A stretch of DNA of 64,000 bases from Medicago truncatula (taxonomy: Eukaryota; Streptophyta; Magnoliopsida; Fabales; Fabaceae), in contig NC_053042.1 of assembly GCF_003473485.1 (NCBI RefSeq), positions 260,501-324,500 on the forward strand, in the 5' to 3' direction. A program made the translations under genes and the position numbers. Position 1 is the first letter of the stretch; the number at the start of each line of letters is the position of its first letter. Positions 10,480 through 22,719 of this stretch are shown piece after piece. The notes below the pieces were generated by a model. The model searched no databases. It saw nothing but the letters and a program-made list of their open reading frames with translations, and was not told the DNA's origin.

Positions 10480-11508
10480 TCATCTGAGATGGCAAAACAA
10501 TTCAGAATATTCAGGGTAATTGGACAAAGGTAAAAGTTGACCATCATCCAAGTCCAAAAAAGAGCTCTTATACTGCACACGAGTGAAGATATTATCCATA
10601 ATGATGACTAAATTCCCTTTGGGAACACACAAATCCGAAGCAGAAGCAGAAAACGAACATAGCAACCCCAAGAAGAAAACTCTATCCCCTAAATTTGCCA
10701 ACTTCACCCACTTCTTCTCCTTTTCATTAAGCTTAAACACGTTAATCCTTGCACGATCATAATCATCAGCATCTTCATCAATCTCATGGTCATAAACATC
10801 TGCTAACAACAAATCACCGTCGCTCTCCACTAAGAATTTATCAACCACATAAGGCTGGCCTTTGAAAACACGGATGTCTCCTAAATAGGCCGACATTCCA
10901 GGAATAAGTTTCCAATTCTCATCGCCACATTTCAACACTACTGGTTCTTCTCCAGTACAGTTCAACGAGCCGACAATGATAGGGTTTTTTTCCATGGGAC
11001 ATGACAGCGACCACTATTTTAGGATTGAAGTGGCTGACGACATGGCCATCGGGTGAGGACGGTGGTCTTATTGTTTCTCTGTCTTCGGGTGTGATGATGT
11101 CGGGAATGATGAAGTTGGTTGCTAAATGAAGGAGGGAGCTTTTGCTGAAGTCGACAACAAAAGGAAAAGTTCGTGGTGGATAGTTGAATTGGGTTTGGCC
11201 AGTGGAGTTTTGTGTAATTTTAAGGATCCAAGGACGAAGACTTAGGGTTTGTTTAATGAGAAAGAAACTGTGTTTAGCCTACGGAATTTAGTGATGATGA
11301 CGATGGAACCAATGTTGAGTGGGAATTTGATGAGTGGGAAATTGATGGTTAACATGTCACGGTGGTGATTCGGGATGGAAGAAGAACGCCAATTGGTACA
11401 AATTGATCGGAAGCGAATGAGATCGATTTCGTTGTCAATTTGTTTTGATATAAGATTCAGAAGATCCTTTGGCAGTTTAGACCAATCTGCCTTCGTCGCC
11501 ATCGCCAT
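10480..11508 (-). pseudogene. F-box/DUF295 gene copy, near full length but broken
   Basis: Read on the minus strand from ATG at 11508: F-box (DWSKLPKDLLNLIS, FRSICTNWRSSSIP), middle region (PWILKITQNSTG, SSLLHLATNF), then DUF295 propeller blocks (VVLKCGDENWK, FKLNEKEKKWVKLANLGD, DLCVPKGNLVIIMDNIF, final FCHLR). Against the intact gene at 25916 it has a 4-nt deletion just before the FSLNKP segment (premature TAA near 11242), one extra base in a run of seven A at about 10985-10991, and an in-frame loss of about 30 residues between PYVVD and KFLVES. The last 171 residues stay open from an internal ATG, but an intact F-box plus propeller protein cannot be made. The first ~90 bases upstream resemble the intact gene's leader. 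Confidence 0.85.
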
Positions 11509-11637
11509 GGATGTTGCTGAATTGCCGAATCTCTTCCTTTTCTTCAGAAAGAAAGGGACTAGGGTTGTTGCTTCACACTTTCTCTTTCTCTATGGGGTTA
11601 GTCATATATATAGGCTAATTTTTTTGGTAGTGAAAAA

Positions 11638-11665
11638 TCTATACTATATATAAAGAAAATTATCC
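11638..11665 (+). mobile_element. Possible Helitron-type 5' end
   Basis: TCTATACTATATATAAAG directly after an A has the look of plant Helitron 5' ends (TC start after A, then an AT-rich stretch). It sits where homology between the two F-box 5' flanks stops. A matching 3' end in the same orientation is at 25051-25080, but pairing them is speculative and no helicase gene is seen. Confidence 0.3.
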
Positions 11666-11673
11666 CTTTCAGC

Positions 11674-12441
11674 TAGGGATAATGGATACCTATGGATAGG
11701 GTACTACAATGCCCTTCATCATACCCGCATTTGTAAAAAATATCTGTACCTTTGCCCGTACTCTCGTGGGCAAACAACCTTGGTGCTCTTCCTCATATAT
11801 TCTATGGGTACCTAAGTGCCCATACCCGTACCCATTACTCGTACTTTAACTGTGAAAAGACAAAATTTAAACATCACAATTGAAATAGAACTATGGTCCA
11901 AATTTTTTAAAATTAATTCATAAAATAATATGAATTGTAGTATTTAGTCAAATAAAGAATATTTAAAATATCCCTAAAAAATGTCTCATCAGTCCTACCT
12001 CAACTGACAAAAATGTCGAAATTGTTAGGCCGGACGTCATGACCGGGGTTCGAACCCCGGTACCTTCACTTTATGTGTGAGTTTATGATGACTTTGTCAT
12101 CTTGTCTATCTACCAAAAAAAGAATATCCCTAAAAAATTATACACCGACAGGATGAAGCTGTTATTGTATTAAGTAATTTTTTGGTTTAGATTTAAATAG
12201 CTAAATTAATTAATTAATTAATTATACACCACAAAATAAATAAATTATCTATGATATTATATAAATTGTATATGTAGGGTTGCGGGGCTGGGTAGTATAG
12301 TAACCTTACCCGTGCCCATACCCATTTAAATTTGTGGGTATTACCCGGACCCGTGCCCAAACCCATGAAAGCGGGGTTTTACCCTACCCATTGTGGGTAT
12401 TTTTTGCGGGTAACCATCGGGCTTGGGTCCAATTGCCATCC
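11674..12441. mobile_element. Nonautonomous hAT-like element
   Basis: Both ends carry GGGTA/CCCGTACCC-rich subterminal motifs and an inverted terminus TAGGGATAATGG versus AGGGATGGCAAT (reverse strand, right end). The element is flanked by a perfect 8-bp direct repeat CTTTCAGC (11666-11673 and 12442-12449), the target size of hAT transposons. It has no transposase. A SINE sits inside at 11983-12122, so the element is older than that SINE. Confidence 0.75.
11983..12122 (+). mobile_element. tRNA-derived SINE nested in the hAT-like element
   Basis: A 140-bp unit with an A-box-like CCTACCTCAACTGACAAA, a strong B box GGGGTTCGAACCCC near 12040-12060, and a 3' A-rich tail. It is bounded by a 16-bp direct repeat AATATCCCTAAAAAAT (11967-11982 and 12123-12138). 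A second copy of the family is at 45721, inverted. Confidence 0.85.
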
Positions 12442-12449
12442 CTTTCAGC

Positions 12450-12906
12450 ACAGTTTTGGGTTGGACTTTTCTTTCCAAAAATACCCTCAATTTTTAATTT
12501 TAATTTTAAATATAAATATCACATGTAACAAATAGATAAGAATAAATTTTAATTTAAGGAGAAAACTTACGCACAATTCCTTATGAACTGTTAGCCAATT
12601 ATAAAATAACACGTGATTACTAATCCATGTCACTAATCGTCTCCTTTAACCCTCTTTTACCTCCGTTAACCATAGATCAAATCACAAAAAACTAGCACAA
12701 AACAAAAACTCATATTACTTTTTTATAAGCCGATTTTATGTTGTACATCTGTGTTGTTCCCCTCAATACAACCGACAAAGATTGCCAAATATTTTCATAT
12801 CCCTTCCACAAAAAACAATATTTCCATATTATTTTATTACTTCCACAAAAAACAGTATTTTCATATTATTTTATTAAGTTACTTTTCCTTAGCCTTTGAT
12901 CAATTG
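12450..12906. other. Intergenic, no gene seen
   Basis: AT-rich. A segment CTTCCACAAAAAACA...TATTTTATTA is partly repeated near 12805-12875. No coding signal. Confidence 0.5.
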
Positions 12907-13278
12907 TAACAAACGTGAGCAAAAAATAATGGTAAAGATTGGACTTTAAATCCTCTAAAAAAATTAGTAACAAACGTGACCAAAAAATAATGGTAAAGAT
13001 TGGACTTTAAATCCTCTAAAAAAATTAGTAACAAACGTGACCAAAAAATAATGTTAAAGATTTGACTTTAAATCCTCCAAAAAAATTTTTTGTAACAAAC
13101 GTGAGCAAAATTTTTTTGTTAAAAATTGAACTTTAAATCCTATAAAAACAGATTATTAACAAACGTGAGGAAAAAAATCATGTTAAAGATTGGACTTTAA
13201 ATCCTCTAAAAAAAAGATTAGTAACAAACGTGAGAAAAAAATAATAATGTTAAATATTGGACTTTAAATCTTCTGAAA
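12907..13278. repeat. Minisatellite, six units of 61-65 bp
   Basis: Units begin TAACAAACGTGA at 12907, 12968, 13029, 13093, 13157 and 13222. Each continues with an A-rich stretch, then GGACTTTAAATCCT and (A)n. The first three units are exactly 61 bp and nearly identical; the later ones are longer and more diverged through A-run changes. Confidence 0.9.
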
Positions 13279-15979
13279 ATTGGATCATCAAGTTCTCATA
13301 ATGACTCGAGACTAAGTGGGACTGGACAATGATGCACATACTCATCCACAAAGAGGGATGATGAGAGAAGCATGTTAGGAGTGGAGTTACGCATCAAGGA
13401 TTGTGTCACAACTTTGATCCTATAAATATTCCAATTTTTTGTTCTCTTAAAAAAACCAACTTTTGTTTTCCCAAAAGTCGTGAACCACCACTTTTGATCC
13501 CTGCTTTTAAATCAACTCGTGTGTATCATTCAAAATGTTGAATGAGTTTTTGCATAAATATTTATATTATTATAAAATTCTCTCCAAAAACATTATATTT
13601 TTTAACAAAACATTATATAAATATGAACTTTTAAGTGCCAAAAACACACACAAAAAAAAATCAAATTTAATTCATCCCTATAATTATACCAACTTTTCAT
13701 GTTAGAAAACTAACTTTTTTTGAAAAAGTTGATTTTAATCTTAATGTTTGATTCATTTTTAAATTGTGGATTACTGATTCATGATTAATAGTAATTCATC
13801 TAGTAATGCTTGCAACATCTTGGACTTACAGATATTATTTTATCGTTGGCATCTTTAACATACAAACATAGTTGATGATATTATGTGATAGTCTTAAGTG
13901 TTACACTTTGTGGGGTGTTACACTTAAAACAAGGTAGAATAAAATTAGATTAAGTGTATTCTTGTTAGTCTGATTAATTGTTGATACTATGGGGACTGAA
14001 CTTTTGATGTCATTGTACAAACAGTGGATGTTACTCACAACATTTTTAATACTATAGTGTTAACTTCACCAAAAAAGTTATTTTCGTGACTTCACTATAG
14101 AATTTTTCTTTATATTAATGTTTAGAATATTAAAATAAGACACCTAAAGAAAAAAGCAATAGCCATTGCATTGATAAGGAAACATGAATACATTCCATGT
14201 GGCTTCAGAGTTAGATTTATGTAAGAAAGCTTCTCTCTGAAGAAATAACTCGTAGACTTTCTTTACATGCTTTGTCTTGGAAGAAACACGGGTACACCTT
14301 TAAAATGATAATATCATAAGAGCCATCTATCCCAATGAATTAACTTTTTAATTTTCTGTGTATAACTTATAAGCATCACACACAACAATGTGTTACTATA
14401 AGTTTAGATAAAGGAAATATTTCCAGTTACCAAGATATGATTTATGCAGGGATGCTCTTCTAGCTTAAATTGCTTATCCTATTTGAGCATGTTACAACAA
14501 ACGTGCTCAGCAAAAATTAAAAAATATCTTCTCGTTATTCACATTTACTCTGCAAAACAAAAAAGTCATGTACAACAAGTGGTAATCGATTTCACCGGTA
14601 CAAGAAACCAACGAAGGAAAAAAATAGACAATAAATTATGTATTTCTCAGTATATCTTTTTTTCAACTTTTATTACGATAAAAAAATGACAATAGTTTGT
14701 CAAAAATGATGGTGCCAATCAATTATTAAAAAAATCAACAACTTAATTTCCATAGAAATTGGAAACGTTAATTAAATATAAACAGTATTTCCACCAATTG
14801 CTATGAATTTTTTTTCCACTAGGGACCAAAGCCAACAATAGTTACCTGAATTAAACTGTAGTATTCTCTTCACATATTTTCCCATTTTTTAAAAGTATGC
14901 AAAGAAATAGTGAGTTGGGAAAGGTGAAAAGGAGGGTTTCCGTAGTATTTTTATAATTTTTGTTTTATTTTCTATTTTTGATTTTTGGTCCATTAGAGTT
15001 TTGTTATCTCCCTATGTAAGCTTAACAGTTGTAGTCTAAAAGGTAACTTTTATTCATTTAATAATATTTTAGAGGGTTTTCTTAATTTCAGTTGGATTCC
15101 GGAACCCTATTTTCATAAATTTGACGCTTGCTAACTTGTTTCTTTTTAATATAAGTTTAGCCCTTGCTAGCCTACGCTTCCGAATGCGTCAAATCAGAAT
15201 CAAGTCAGCTGAAATGATCTTTATGAAAGTGGCCATTGAGCAGTAAACGTAAAAATGGAAGAAAATATTCTCAAGATTGTTGAACACAAAGCAATGTAAT
15301 GATACAAAAAATTAGCATATGAAGAAATAGAAGTAAGAGATTGGGAATGTAGGATATAAATAATATGAGAGAAAAATATAAAAAATCAAGCTCCTTAATA
15401 TTCTTCCGGCTACACCTATGGAAACATCCCTGTGTTGTTTATTGTGCTTGCTTAATAACAACAAACATAGGGTGAATAGCACCTGATACTGATATTACGT
15501 TAGACGTTAATGCAACAATATAGTGAATAATCAAAACAATGCATCTTTCCAAAAACACTCATAACTAGAAAGCAGTGAAAAACTAAGTTTTCTTTCTCTC
15601 AATCCCCATATTTATACCTAGCACTGTTTTCAACCCATTCCACTTTATTCTTTTAATCATCAAATTCATTTTATACTTGTTCCTGAAATGAACCTAACAC
15701 TATTAGCCAAATGAGACTAATAGAGACCAAATCATTTCATTCACACACGTTTATACTTCCTTTGCCTCGGTCGCCGGATTTACAGTCTCAATTTGAGGTT
15801 GTTGCCTTGATGTCGTCGCCGCTGAAGTTACAGTCTTATATTCGTCATCGCCGTCGTTGAGTTAATGGCATTAAACTCTTCAATTGCAATTTGGTGTTAA
15901 TTGCTTTTGATGATCTTATATCACACGCACACTCCCATAATGTATTTCTAGATGTACTTCAAGTATATATAGTTAGAAT
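13279..15979. other. Intergenic, no supportable gene
   Basis: Long AT-rich region. Around 15190-15260 there is a piece resembling the F-box 3' flank (matches near 8880 and 28300). At 15740-15850 the minus strand has a short GC-richer open stretch without start codon; its origin is unknown. Nothing else was recognised. Confidence 0.5.
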
Positions 15980-16372
15980 TTACATATAATATTCTTCAAC
16001 CAATTTTATTTATTTTTTGACAAATCCAATATTTTTTCTTAAAGAGATTCCATGTATTTATTATTTGTGATTAGTTTACGTTGATTTGTATTTAAAAAAA
16101 TTAAACATCAATTTTAGAAACGTGGCCATTAATTACATTTATTTATTAGAATATATAAAATAAAAAAGAAAAAAAATATTTGATTGGCATTCATCCATCC
16201 ATCTATATGATTCATGAGTGTATATCTCTATCTCTCCTATCTTTTTTGACAGTCACTGAAAAATAACTACCCCAAATAAACCGGGCTTACTCGGATAACT
16301 AACTAACTGATATAACTAGTAGTGGATCAAATCTAAATCTAAATCTAATTCAGTATTACACAAACTCTAATC
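15980..16372 (+). promoter_or_regulatory. 5' flank/promoter of the AAP gene
   Basis: This region is shared in inverted form with 1-400, where it would drive the off-window permease gene. Conservation across both copies, apart from the insertion in the left copy, suggests it holds the promoter and 5' UTR. No single TATA box stands out. Confidence 0.5.
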
Positions 16373-19300
16373 ATGGAACATGAACAAGATGATGATGGCA
16401 GACCCAAAAGAACTGGTATGTACCTTCTTTCTTTCTATCTTAATTCCCTGAATCAGAATCTGATTCTTTTACTTATGCTTTTTATCTTAATAATGGTTAA
16501 AGATTTGGACACTTAAGCTATTTGTAGGTTTGATCTCTGACTCTTGCGTACCAAGAAAATTTAATTAGTACAACAAATTTTCCAACAGAAACTAACCAAA
16601 ATTATAACTAATGTATATGAATAGTTGAGCTTCTTTTTCATGAAAAAAACCAAAATCGAAGCCAGAATTCCATACAAATACCCGAAAATTATAAAAGCAA
16701 CTATGCATCAATTATTTAACACATGCGTCTAATGATTTGTTTTTTTAAGGAATAATTACGATTGAAAAATGATGTTTATGATTAATATTTGGTGTGCAAT
16801 ATTGCAGGAAATGTGTGGACAGCAACAACACACATTATAACAGTGGTAGTTGGGGCAGGGGTGTTGGCTCTAGCATGGGCCATGGCTCAACTAGGATGGA
16901 TAGCTGGTATAGCCAGTATAATAATCTTTGCATGCATCTCTGCTTTCACTTACAGTCTTGTAGCTGATTGCTATAGGTATCCAGACCCAGTTACTGGCAA
17001 GAGAAATTATACTTACATGCAAGCTGTCAAGAGCTACTTAGGTATACTCTTTTACTCTTGTATACATATGAAAAAAACACTCGATTTTGCCCCGTTCTGA
17101 TGTGTTCTGTCAGACAATTTGTTTCGTTTTGATACATGCACACTTCTAAATATATGAGACATATTTTAGCAACGAGGGCAAGCGGATGTCCCCTTTACTA
17201 TTCAAGAATTGATGGTTTACACTGATAGTGCATGTGAAAGAACTCGTAAAATCTAGATCACAAAACTATGTATTGTTCAAACATAAAGATGAGATCAAGA
17301 GCTCTGCAATGGTGAATACAGAGAATGAAAGAGATAATTGTTCTAACCAAGTTCTAACCAGAGAGAAACTGTCCTAACCAACTTCTAACAATATTTCGTA
17401 ATGACTTACTCGCCACTTTTCCCTCCTTTTATAACAGAATATTCCTTAAAGTCCAAATATTGGGTCTGCTGGCATGCTGTATCTTGTTGTTCTATCAGCG
17501 TGTCTCATTTTCTCTCAAAGAGTTGATGGTTTTAGGTCACAATAATAAACTATATTTACATATTTATAACAAATTATTAAGAAATAGTCTAATTTTCTAC
17601 TATTTTTAATTAATTATTTATAGTTTCAAACTACTCACCAAGTAGTTTATTTTTTCCTTTAATTTTGGAGGAGTTAAAGTTTTTGTACATATGGGTTGCA
17701 TATTTTTGGTCTATTTCAATTTACTTGATTTTATATTTCTATTTGATAATAGGTGGAAAGATGCAAGTGTTTTGTGGAATTATTTTGTACGGAAAGCTTG
17801 CTGGGGTAACAATAGGCTACACAATAACTTCATCGAATAGCTTACGGTATGTTATTACATTAAATAATTACTTGTGAATCCAAAAAAAATTCATGGTTAG
17901 ATTAATTTGTAAGTAGGATATTATTTGCAAATATTTTTTTTTCTAATGTTTGTATTTGTATTATGATCTTTATCTAATTTTATAATTGTCAATATATGCT
18001 TACCAACAAGTGTAATATGGCAGAGAAATACCGAAAGTTGTTTGCGTCCATAGAAAAGGACTTGAAGCTGATTGTAGCAGTACTTCTAATCCCTACATGA
18101 TCGGTTTTGGGATATTGCAGATTTTCTTGTCTCAAATTCCCAACTTTCACAAACTGACATGGATCTCAACCATTGCCGCTATCACCTCGTTTGGTTATGT
18201 ATTCATTGCAATTGGTCTTTGTCTTACTGTCCTTATCTCAGGTAGTTTGTTGATCACTTTTCTCCCTCAAATTCATAGTTTTATTTTATATATGTCTACT
18301 TACAAAGGCATTTTGGCTAAGAACAGGAAAAGGAGCACCTACCAGCATAATCGGAACACAAATAGGGCCAGAACTATCTGTTGCAGATAAAGTTTGGAGT
18401 GTTTTAACTTCAATGGGAAACATAGCTCTTGCTAGCACTTACGCTATGGTTATTTACGACATAATGGTAACATATCACAGTTCATTTTTTATAATCATTA
18501 TTAAAAGCAAATAAAAAGATGTAGTAACAAGTTGGATTTTTCTGTTATTACCCTTGTATTTGATTTATTTTGTTATTTTGTTTAGGATACATTAAGGTCA
18601 CATCCAGCAGAAAATAAACAAATGAAAAGGGCTAACGTGATAGGGGTATCAACAATGACGATAATATTCCTACTATGCAGTTGCCTTGGCTATGCTGCTT
18701 TTGGTGATCACACACCATCAAACATATTTTATGGATTTACCGAGCCCTATTGGATAGTTGCCCTTGGAGATGTATTCGTAGTAATCCACATGATTGGAGC
18801 TTATCAGGTTAGAACATTGCTAATTTCAGTTTAATCGTTGAGTTTTATAACTGAATATTTACCATGATAGGTATTTCTACTAGTAGAACAATATTGTAAA
18901 ATATTATTTGATATATAGGTAAAATATGTTAATGCTAAAGTTAGCCGGTATAGTGAAAGATATTGCACAGAAATCTAGTATCATTTTGTCATATCATTAT
19001 ATTTTTCATTTTGTAATATCATCATATTTTTTTTAAATCTGATTATCATGACAAAATATTAACAAAATGTTAGGTATATTGTAATCATATAATTTTTATT
19101 TTAAGAATACGTGATAATTTAATATTTTGTTACAGGTTATGGCACAACCATTTTTTCGCGTCGTTGAAATGGGTGCTAATATCGCGTGGCCCGATTCAAA
19201 TTTCATAAATCAAGACTATTTATTTAACGTGTGTGGTGCAACAATCAATTTGAACTTGTTTAGGCTAATTTGGAGGACGATATTTGTGATTGTAGGAACA

Positions 19301-19558
19301 GTTCTTGCCATGGCAATGCCATTTTTCAATTATTTTCTAGGTCTCTTGGGAGCGATTGGATTTGGGCCATTAGTTGTCTTCTTCCCCATACAAATGCATA
19401 TTGCTCAAAAGCGCATACCCGTGTTATCATTGAGGTGGTGTGCACTCCAACTTTTGAATTGGTTTTGTATGATTGTCTCATTGGCCGCTGCAGTTGCTTC
19501 AATTCATGAAATTATCGCAAATATTCGAACATACAAGATTTTTTCTTATAAACAATAG
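16373..19558 (+). CDS. Amino acid permease (AAP family), 7 exons, 457 aa
   Basis: Proton-coupled amino acid uptake carrier of the plant plasma membrane (AAAP/ATF1 superfamily, AAP subfamily). Exons 16373-16415, 16808-17041, 17753-17846, 18024-18241, 18327-18466, 18586-18807 and 19136-19558 join in frame to 457 residues, normal for the family. Hallmarks: GNVWTATTHIITVVVGAGVL starting the first membrane helix, ADCYRYPDPVTGKRNYTYM, SNPYMIGFG, FLSQIPNF, then PAENKQMKRA, a loop before the next helix, and LNLFRLIWRT near the C-terminus. About ten membrane segments are expected. The N-terminal cytosolic tail is short (14 residues before GNVW). Exon phases equal those of the gene at 31329. Intron 2 (17042-17752) contains possible retroelement-derived sequence. 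The substrate cannot be told from sequence. Confidence 0.93.
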
Positions 19559-20359
19559 CATCGTATATACGTCGAGCTTAGGTTTTTCGGTGTATTTTTT
19601 CCCTTATTCTCATATTTTATAGGAAAGGGGATGTTACTAGCTCACAAACTTGCTATTTATAGGAAAGGGAACGTTAGTGCTCACAAACTGGCTTCCTTTG
19701 TCACTTTATCCCAATGTTTCATTTGGTGGGATTTTATTATAAATTTTATTCATATTGATTTGTTTAGAGATAGAGTTGGTCTTTTCTAATTTTTTTAGAA
19801 TTGATGTTTTCTTATGTGCAGCCTAGCTCTCCACTTTTAGATTTTTGGGTTTTTTCAATTTAAATATACCCAAATGTGTACTATGGTGCTGGGGGTACTG
19901 GCGATATAGTTTGGATGTTCAAAACTATCATGATGCTTTTACATGCCTTTTTCATTTCAGCCTGAAAAAATAATTATGTTGAGAAGAGATGAAAGGGATC
20001 AATGGACAACATTTTCTCTATTACCCTTTAAAGAATTTTGAATAATTTAATCATCAATGAATATTAGCTACATATAGTTCACAAACAAAACTTATGACTT
20101 AACTTGTCGGTGAAATGATTGTAAATTATATATGGCTAATTTTCTTTGATGCTCGTTAACTTATCCACAATTTTTCAAAAGCAACGTATGTGAATGACAA
20201 TTGTAGGTCAAACAAGATGTTAAATAATTAATAATTTTTTGGGTTAATGGATAAGTTTACATTTTTTGGGTTAATGGATCACTTGTAAGTTTACTTTTCA
20301 CTTAAAATGTTTACCTTAATGATCATCTTATAATCGTTAGAATTGTGTAAAAAGTTTAG

Positions 20360-20422
<63 letters not shown>

Positions 20423-21470
20423 ATTTTTATTTATTTATTTTTTTTATTTTTTGAGGGAGGAACTATATATTTATCATTTAGCATTTTGACAATTGAATTG
20501 GATTTAATTCTATATGGAAAGCTTGTTGCGATAAAAATGAGCTACATGATAGTATGAAACATAAATTATGTTAGAGAAAACACATTTTTTACCTGTTCTA
20601 AAAGAACTCAGATTTATTTTGTCAAAACAGAAAAATAAAAAACAAAGAGCTAACATTTATCCTAATGTACGTTTGAAAAATGAAGTTTAATAAAAAGTAT
20701 ATTTACGAAACTTCATCCTATAATTCACTCAAATATAAACGGTTTATTGATTCTTAATACCATCATTGTTTTTTTAAGCAATATCATCATTGTTTATTAA
20801 TTTAGATGTGGTTAATGTTGTAAGTTGCAACTATATTTTTGGATGAGATTATCATAAAATGATTAAAGTTTTTCGTTGTTAGAACTATAAAATAAAATCT
20901 ATGAACGTTGTTTTTGAAATGAAAATAATTCTTTTTGAAAGTATATGAAATCTAGCTTCATTTACTAAATATCATATTTTGACTTTCCTTTTTCTATAAC
21001 GGTTGCAATTTGCAAAAGATAAAAACCTAAGAAAGAAAATGTAAAATTAAGAAAGAAAAAAGGTGAAAAGGAGAAAGAAAGGGAAGAACTAATAACTTTT
21101 GAAACAGAGGAAATATTGATTCTGCAAGAGACTATAATGATACAAGTTTAATTTTGAATATTGACTCGAATTATCACACCAAGGACCAATTTAATGTGCA
21201 CCAACCAGAAAACTGTCCACTTATGCACACTTGGTTTAAGACATTTTTAAAAAAAATGAGAAATGCCAATAATTACTTTTTGAAAAGAAATGTTAGTAAT
21301 TAATTGTTACTATATTCGTTTTTCTTTTGTCTGTGTTTTGAGCTACCCAACTCTTAGTTTTAAAGGCTAAGTATATCCTTTAATGAATGGATAGATTGAT
21401 TACTTGAAATTGGTACTGTATTATTTTTTTTATAATTGAGATTGATCCTCTTATTTATGGCCAAACATGT
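19559..21470. other. Intergenic downstream of the AAP gene
   Basis: Noncoding AT-rich sequence. The stretch just after the stop holds a short direct repeat (GCTATTTATAGGAAAGGG-like, near 19610-19680). It includes the TA microsatellite at 20362. No gene recognised. Confidence 0.6.
20362..20420. repeat. (AT)n microsatellite
   Basis: About 29 uninterrupted AT dinucleotides, followed by an AT-rich T-run region. Confidence 0.95.
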
Positions 21471-22131
21471 AGAGTGCCAACAGAAAATCACTGAATAAGG
21501 AGATGGCTTTTAATCCATATCCATCGAGCAAGTCACACAGACATAAGTGTAACTGATGAATTGAGTTTCAACTTTACAGGACCATAATAATACAAGTAAT
21601 CAACATCAAATCAAAATAACAGAACGCAACTTTCTTACTTAAGAGAGTTAAAGAAACTGTTAGAATGTGTATCCGGCAACCCCAATTCCACTACATTTTC
21701 CAACATCTTTTCGTATGAATATGTAATTAGGATTCAGGGGTTCATTGCAAAGCATATAGTCCGCAAAAGGAACAACAAAAGAAGATAATCAAACCCATCA
21801 ACACATGGTTAAATCTAGTTTAGAAAATCCATAATGATAACTTGCCATGGTGATGTCTTTAATATATTCAAATAGATCCAGATTTCAATAAAAGCTAATT
21901 GCATATGAGAAAAAGAAAATTAAATGAAGTGAAATATACTTATTTACAGAAAACATATCAGTTAGGAAAATCCGTAGTCAATGTAACATTACAATTTTTC
22001 TTGTTCTACAAGTACTAGTTGAAATGTTTACTCAATCTTACAACAAAAATTAAGCTCAATAAAGCTATATCAAAATCACATTAGAAACCTTTCAATGCAA
22101 GATAATATACTCTGTTACTAATTCAGCTTCT
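21471..22131. other. 3' flank of the next F-box fragment
   Basis: Inverted relative of 27086-27560 (downstream of the intact F-box gene), including the CTTGCCATGGTGATGTC segment near 21841. No protein. Confidence 0.5.
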
Positions 22132-22716
22132 TCATCTGAGATGGCAAAACAATTCAAAATATTCAGGATAATCGGACAAAGGTAAAAGTCGACCATCATC
22201 CCAGTCCAAAAAAGAGCTCTTACACCGCACACGAGTGAAGATATTATCCATAATGATGACACAATTCCCTTTGTGAACACACAAATCCAAAGCAGAAGCA
22301 GAAAATGACCAGAACAACCCCAAGAACAAAACTGTATCTCCTAAATTAGCCAACTTCACCCATTTCTTCTCCCTTGCATTAAGCTTAAACAAGTCAATCC
22401 TTACACATCCGCGATCATCATCAAACCTATGTTCGTAAACATCTATTAACAACAAATCACCCTTGCTCTCCACTAAGAATTTAATATCTCCACCACCAAC
22501 CAAAGATTCAGCAACTAACCGGACAGTGGAATCATCCTCCGGTCCAAATCCAACTGTCCATCCAGTTTTGTCTACCGCATAAGGTCGGCCTTTGAAAACA
22601 CAAATGTCTCCTAAATAAACCGACATGTGAGGTATAGCCTTCCAATTCTCATCACCGCATTTCAACAATGCTGGTTGTTCTTTTTCGGAACAGGAAAAGA
22701 TGCCGAGAAGGATTAT
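22132..22716 (-). pseudogene. F-box/DUF295 gene fragment (C-terminal half)
   Basis: The minus strand gives an uninterrupted C-terminal half of the F-box/DUF295 protein: LLKCGDENWKAIPHMS, DICVFKGRPYAVDKTGWT, SLVGGGDIKFLVES, FKLNAREKKWVKLANLGD, CVHKGNCVIIMDNIF and the ending FELFCHLR. Unlike the copy at 10480 it keeps the GRPYAVD-to-KFLVES segment. Homology to the intact gene stops around the ILLG residues near 22716, where transposon-end sequence begins, so the F-box and the first half are lost. The open frame continues into the transposon sequence to an ATG near 22788, giving a hypothetical chimeric protein of about 218 residues; I see no evidence it is expressed. Confidence 0.8.
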
Positions 22717-22719
22717 AAA

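Noticed and set aside
12030-12065. tRNA-like GGGGTTCGAACCCC box, also at 45790
   Set aside because: No cloverleaf around it; it is the B box of SINE copies with poly(A) tails and target duplications.
12332-12535. Overlapping open frames of 64-67 residues
   Set aside because: They arise from the GGGTA/CCCGT-rich subterminal repeats of the hAT-like element.
12907-13278. CRISPR-like array
   Set aside because: Repeats are adjacent without unique spacers and the context is a plant nucleus; it is a minisatellite.
15740-15850. Short GC-richer minus-strand open stretch ending in a stop
   Set aside because: No start codon and a stop just upstream; no family recognised, so not reported as a gene.
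17100-17550. Possible solo LTR within AAP intron 2
   Set aside because: Some phrases resemble retroelement LTRs, but I could find neither TG...CA ends nor a target duplication.
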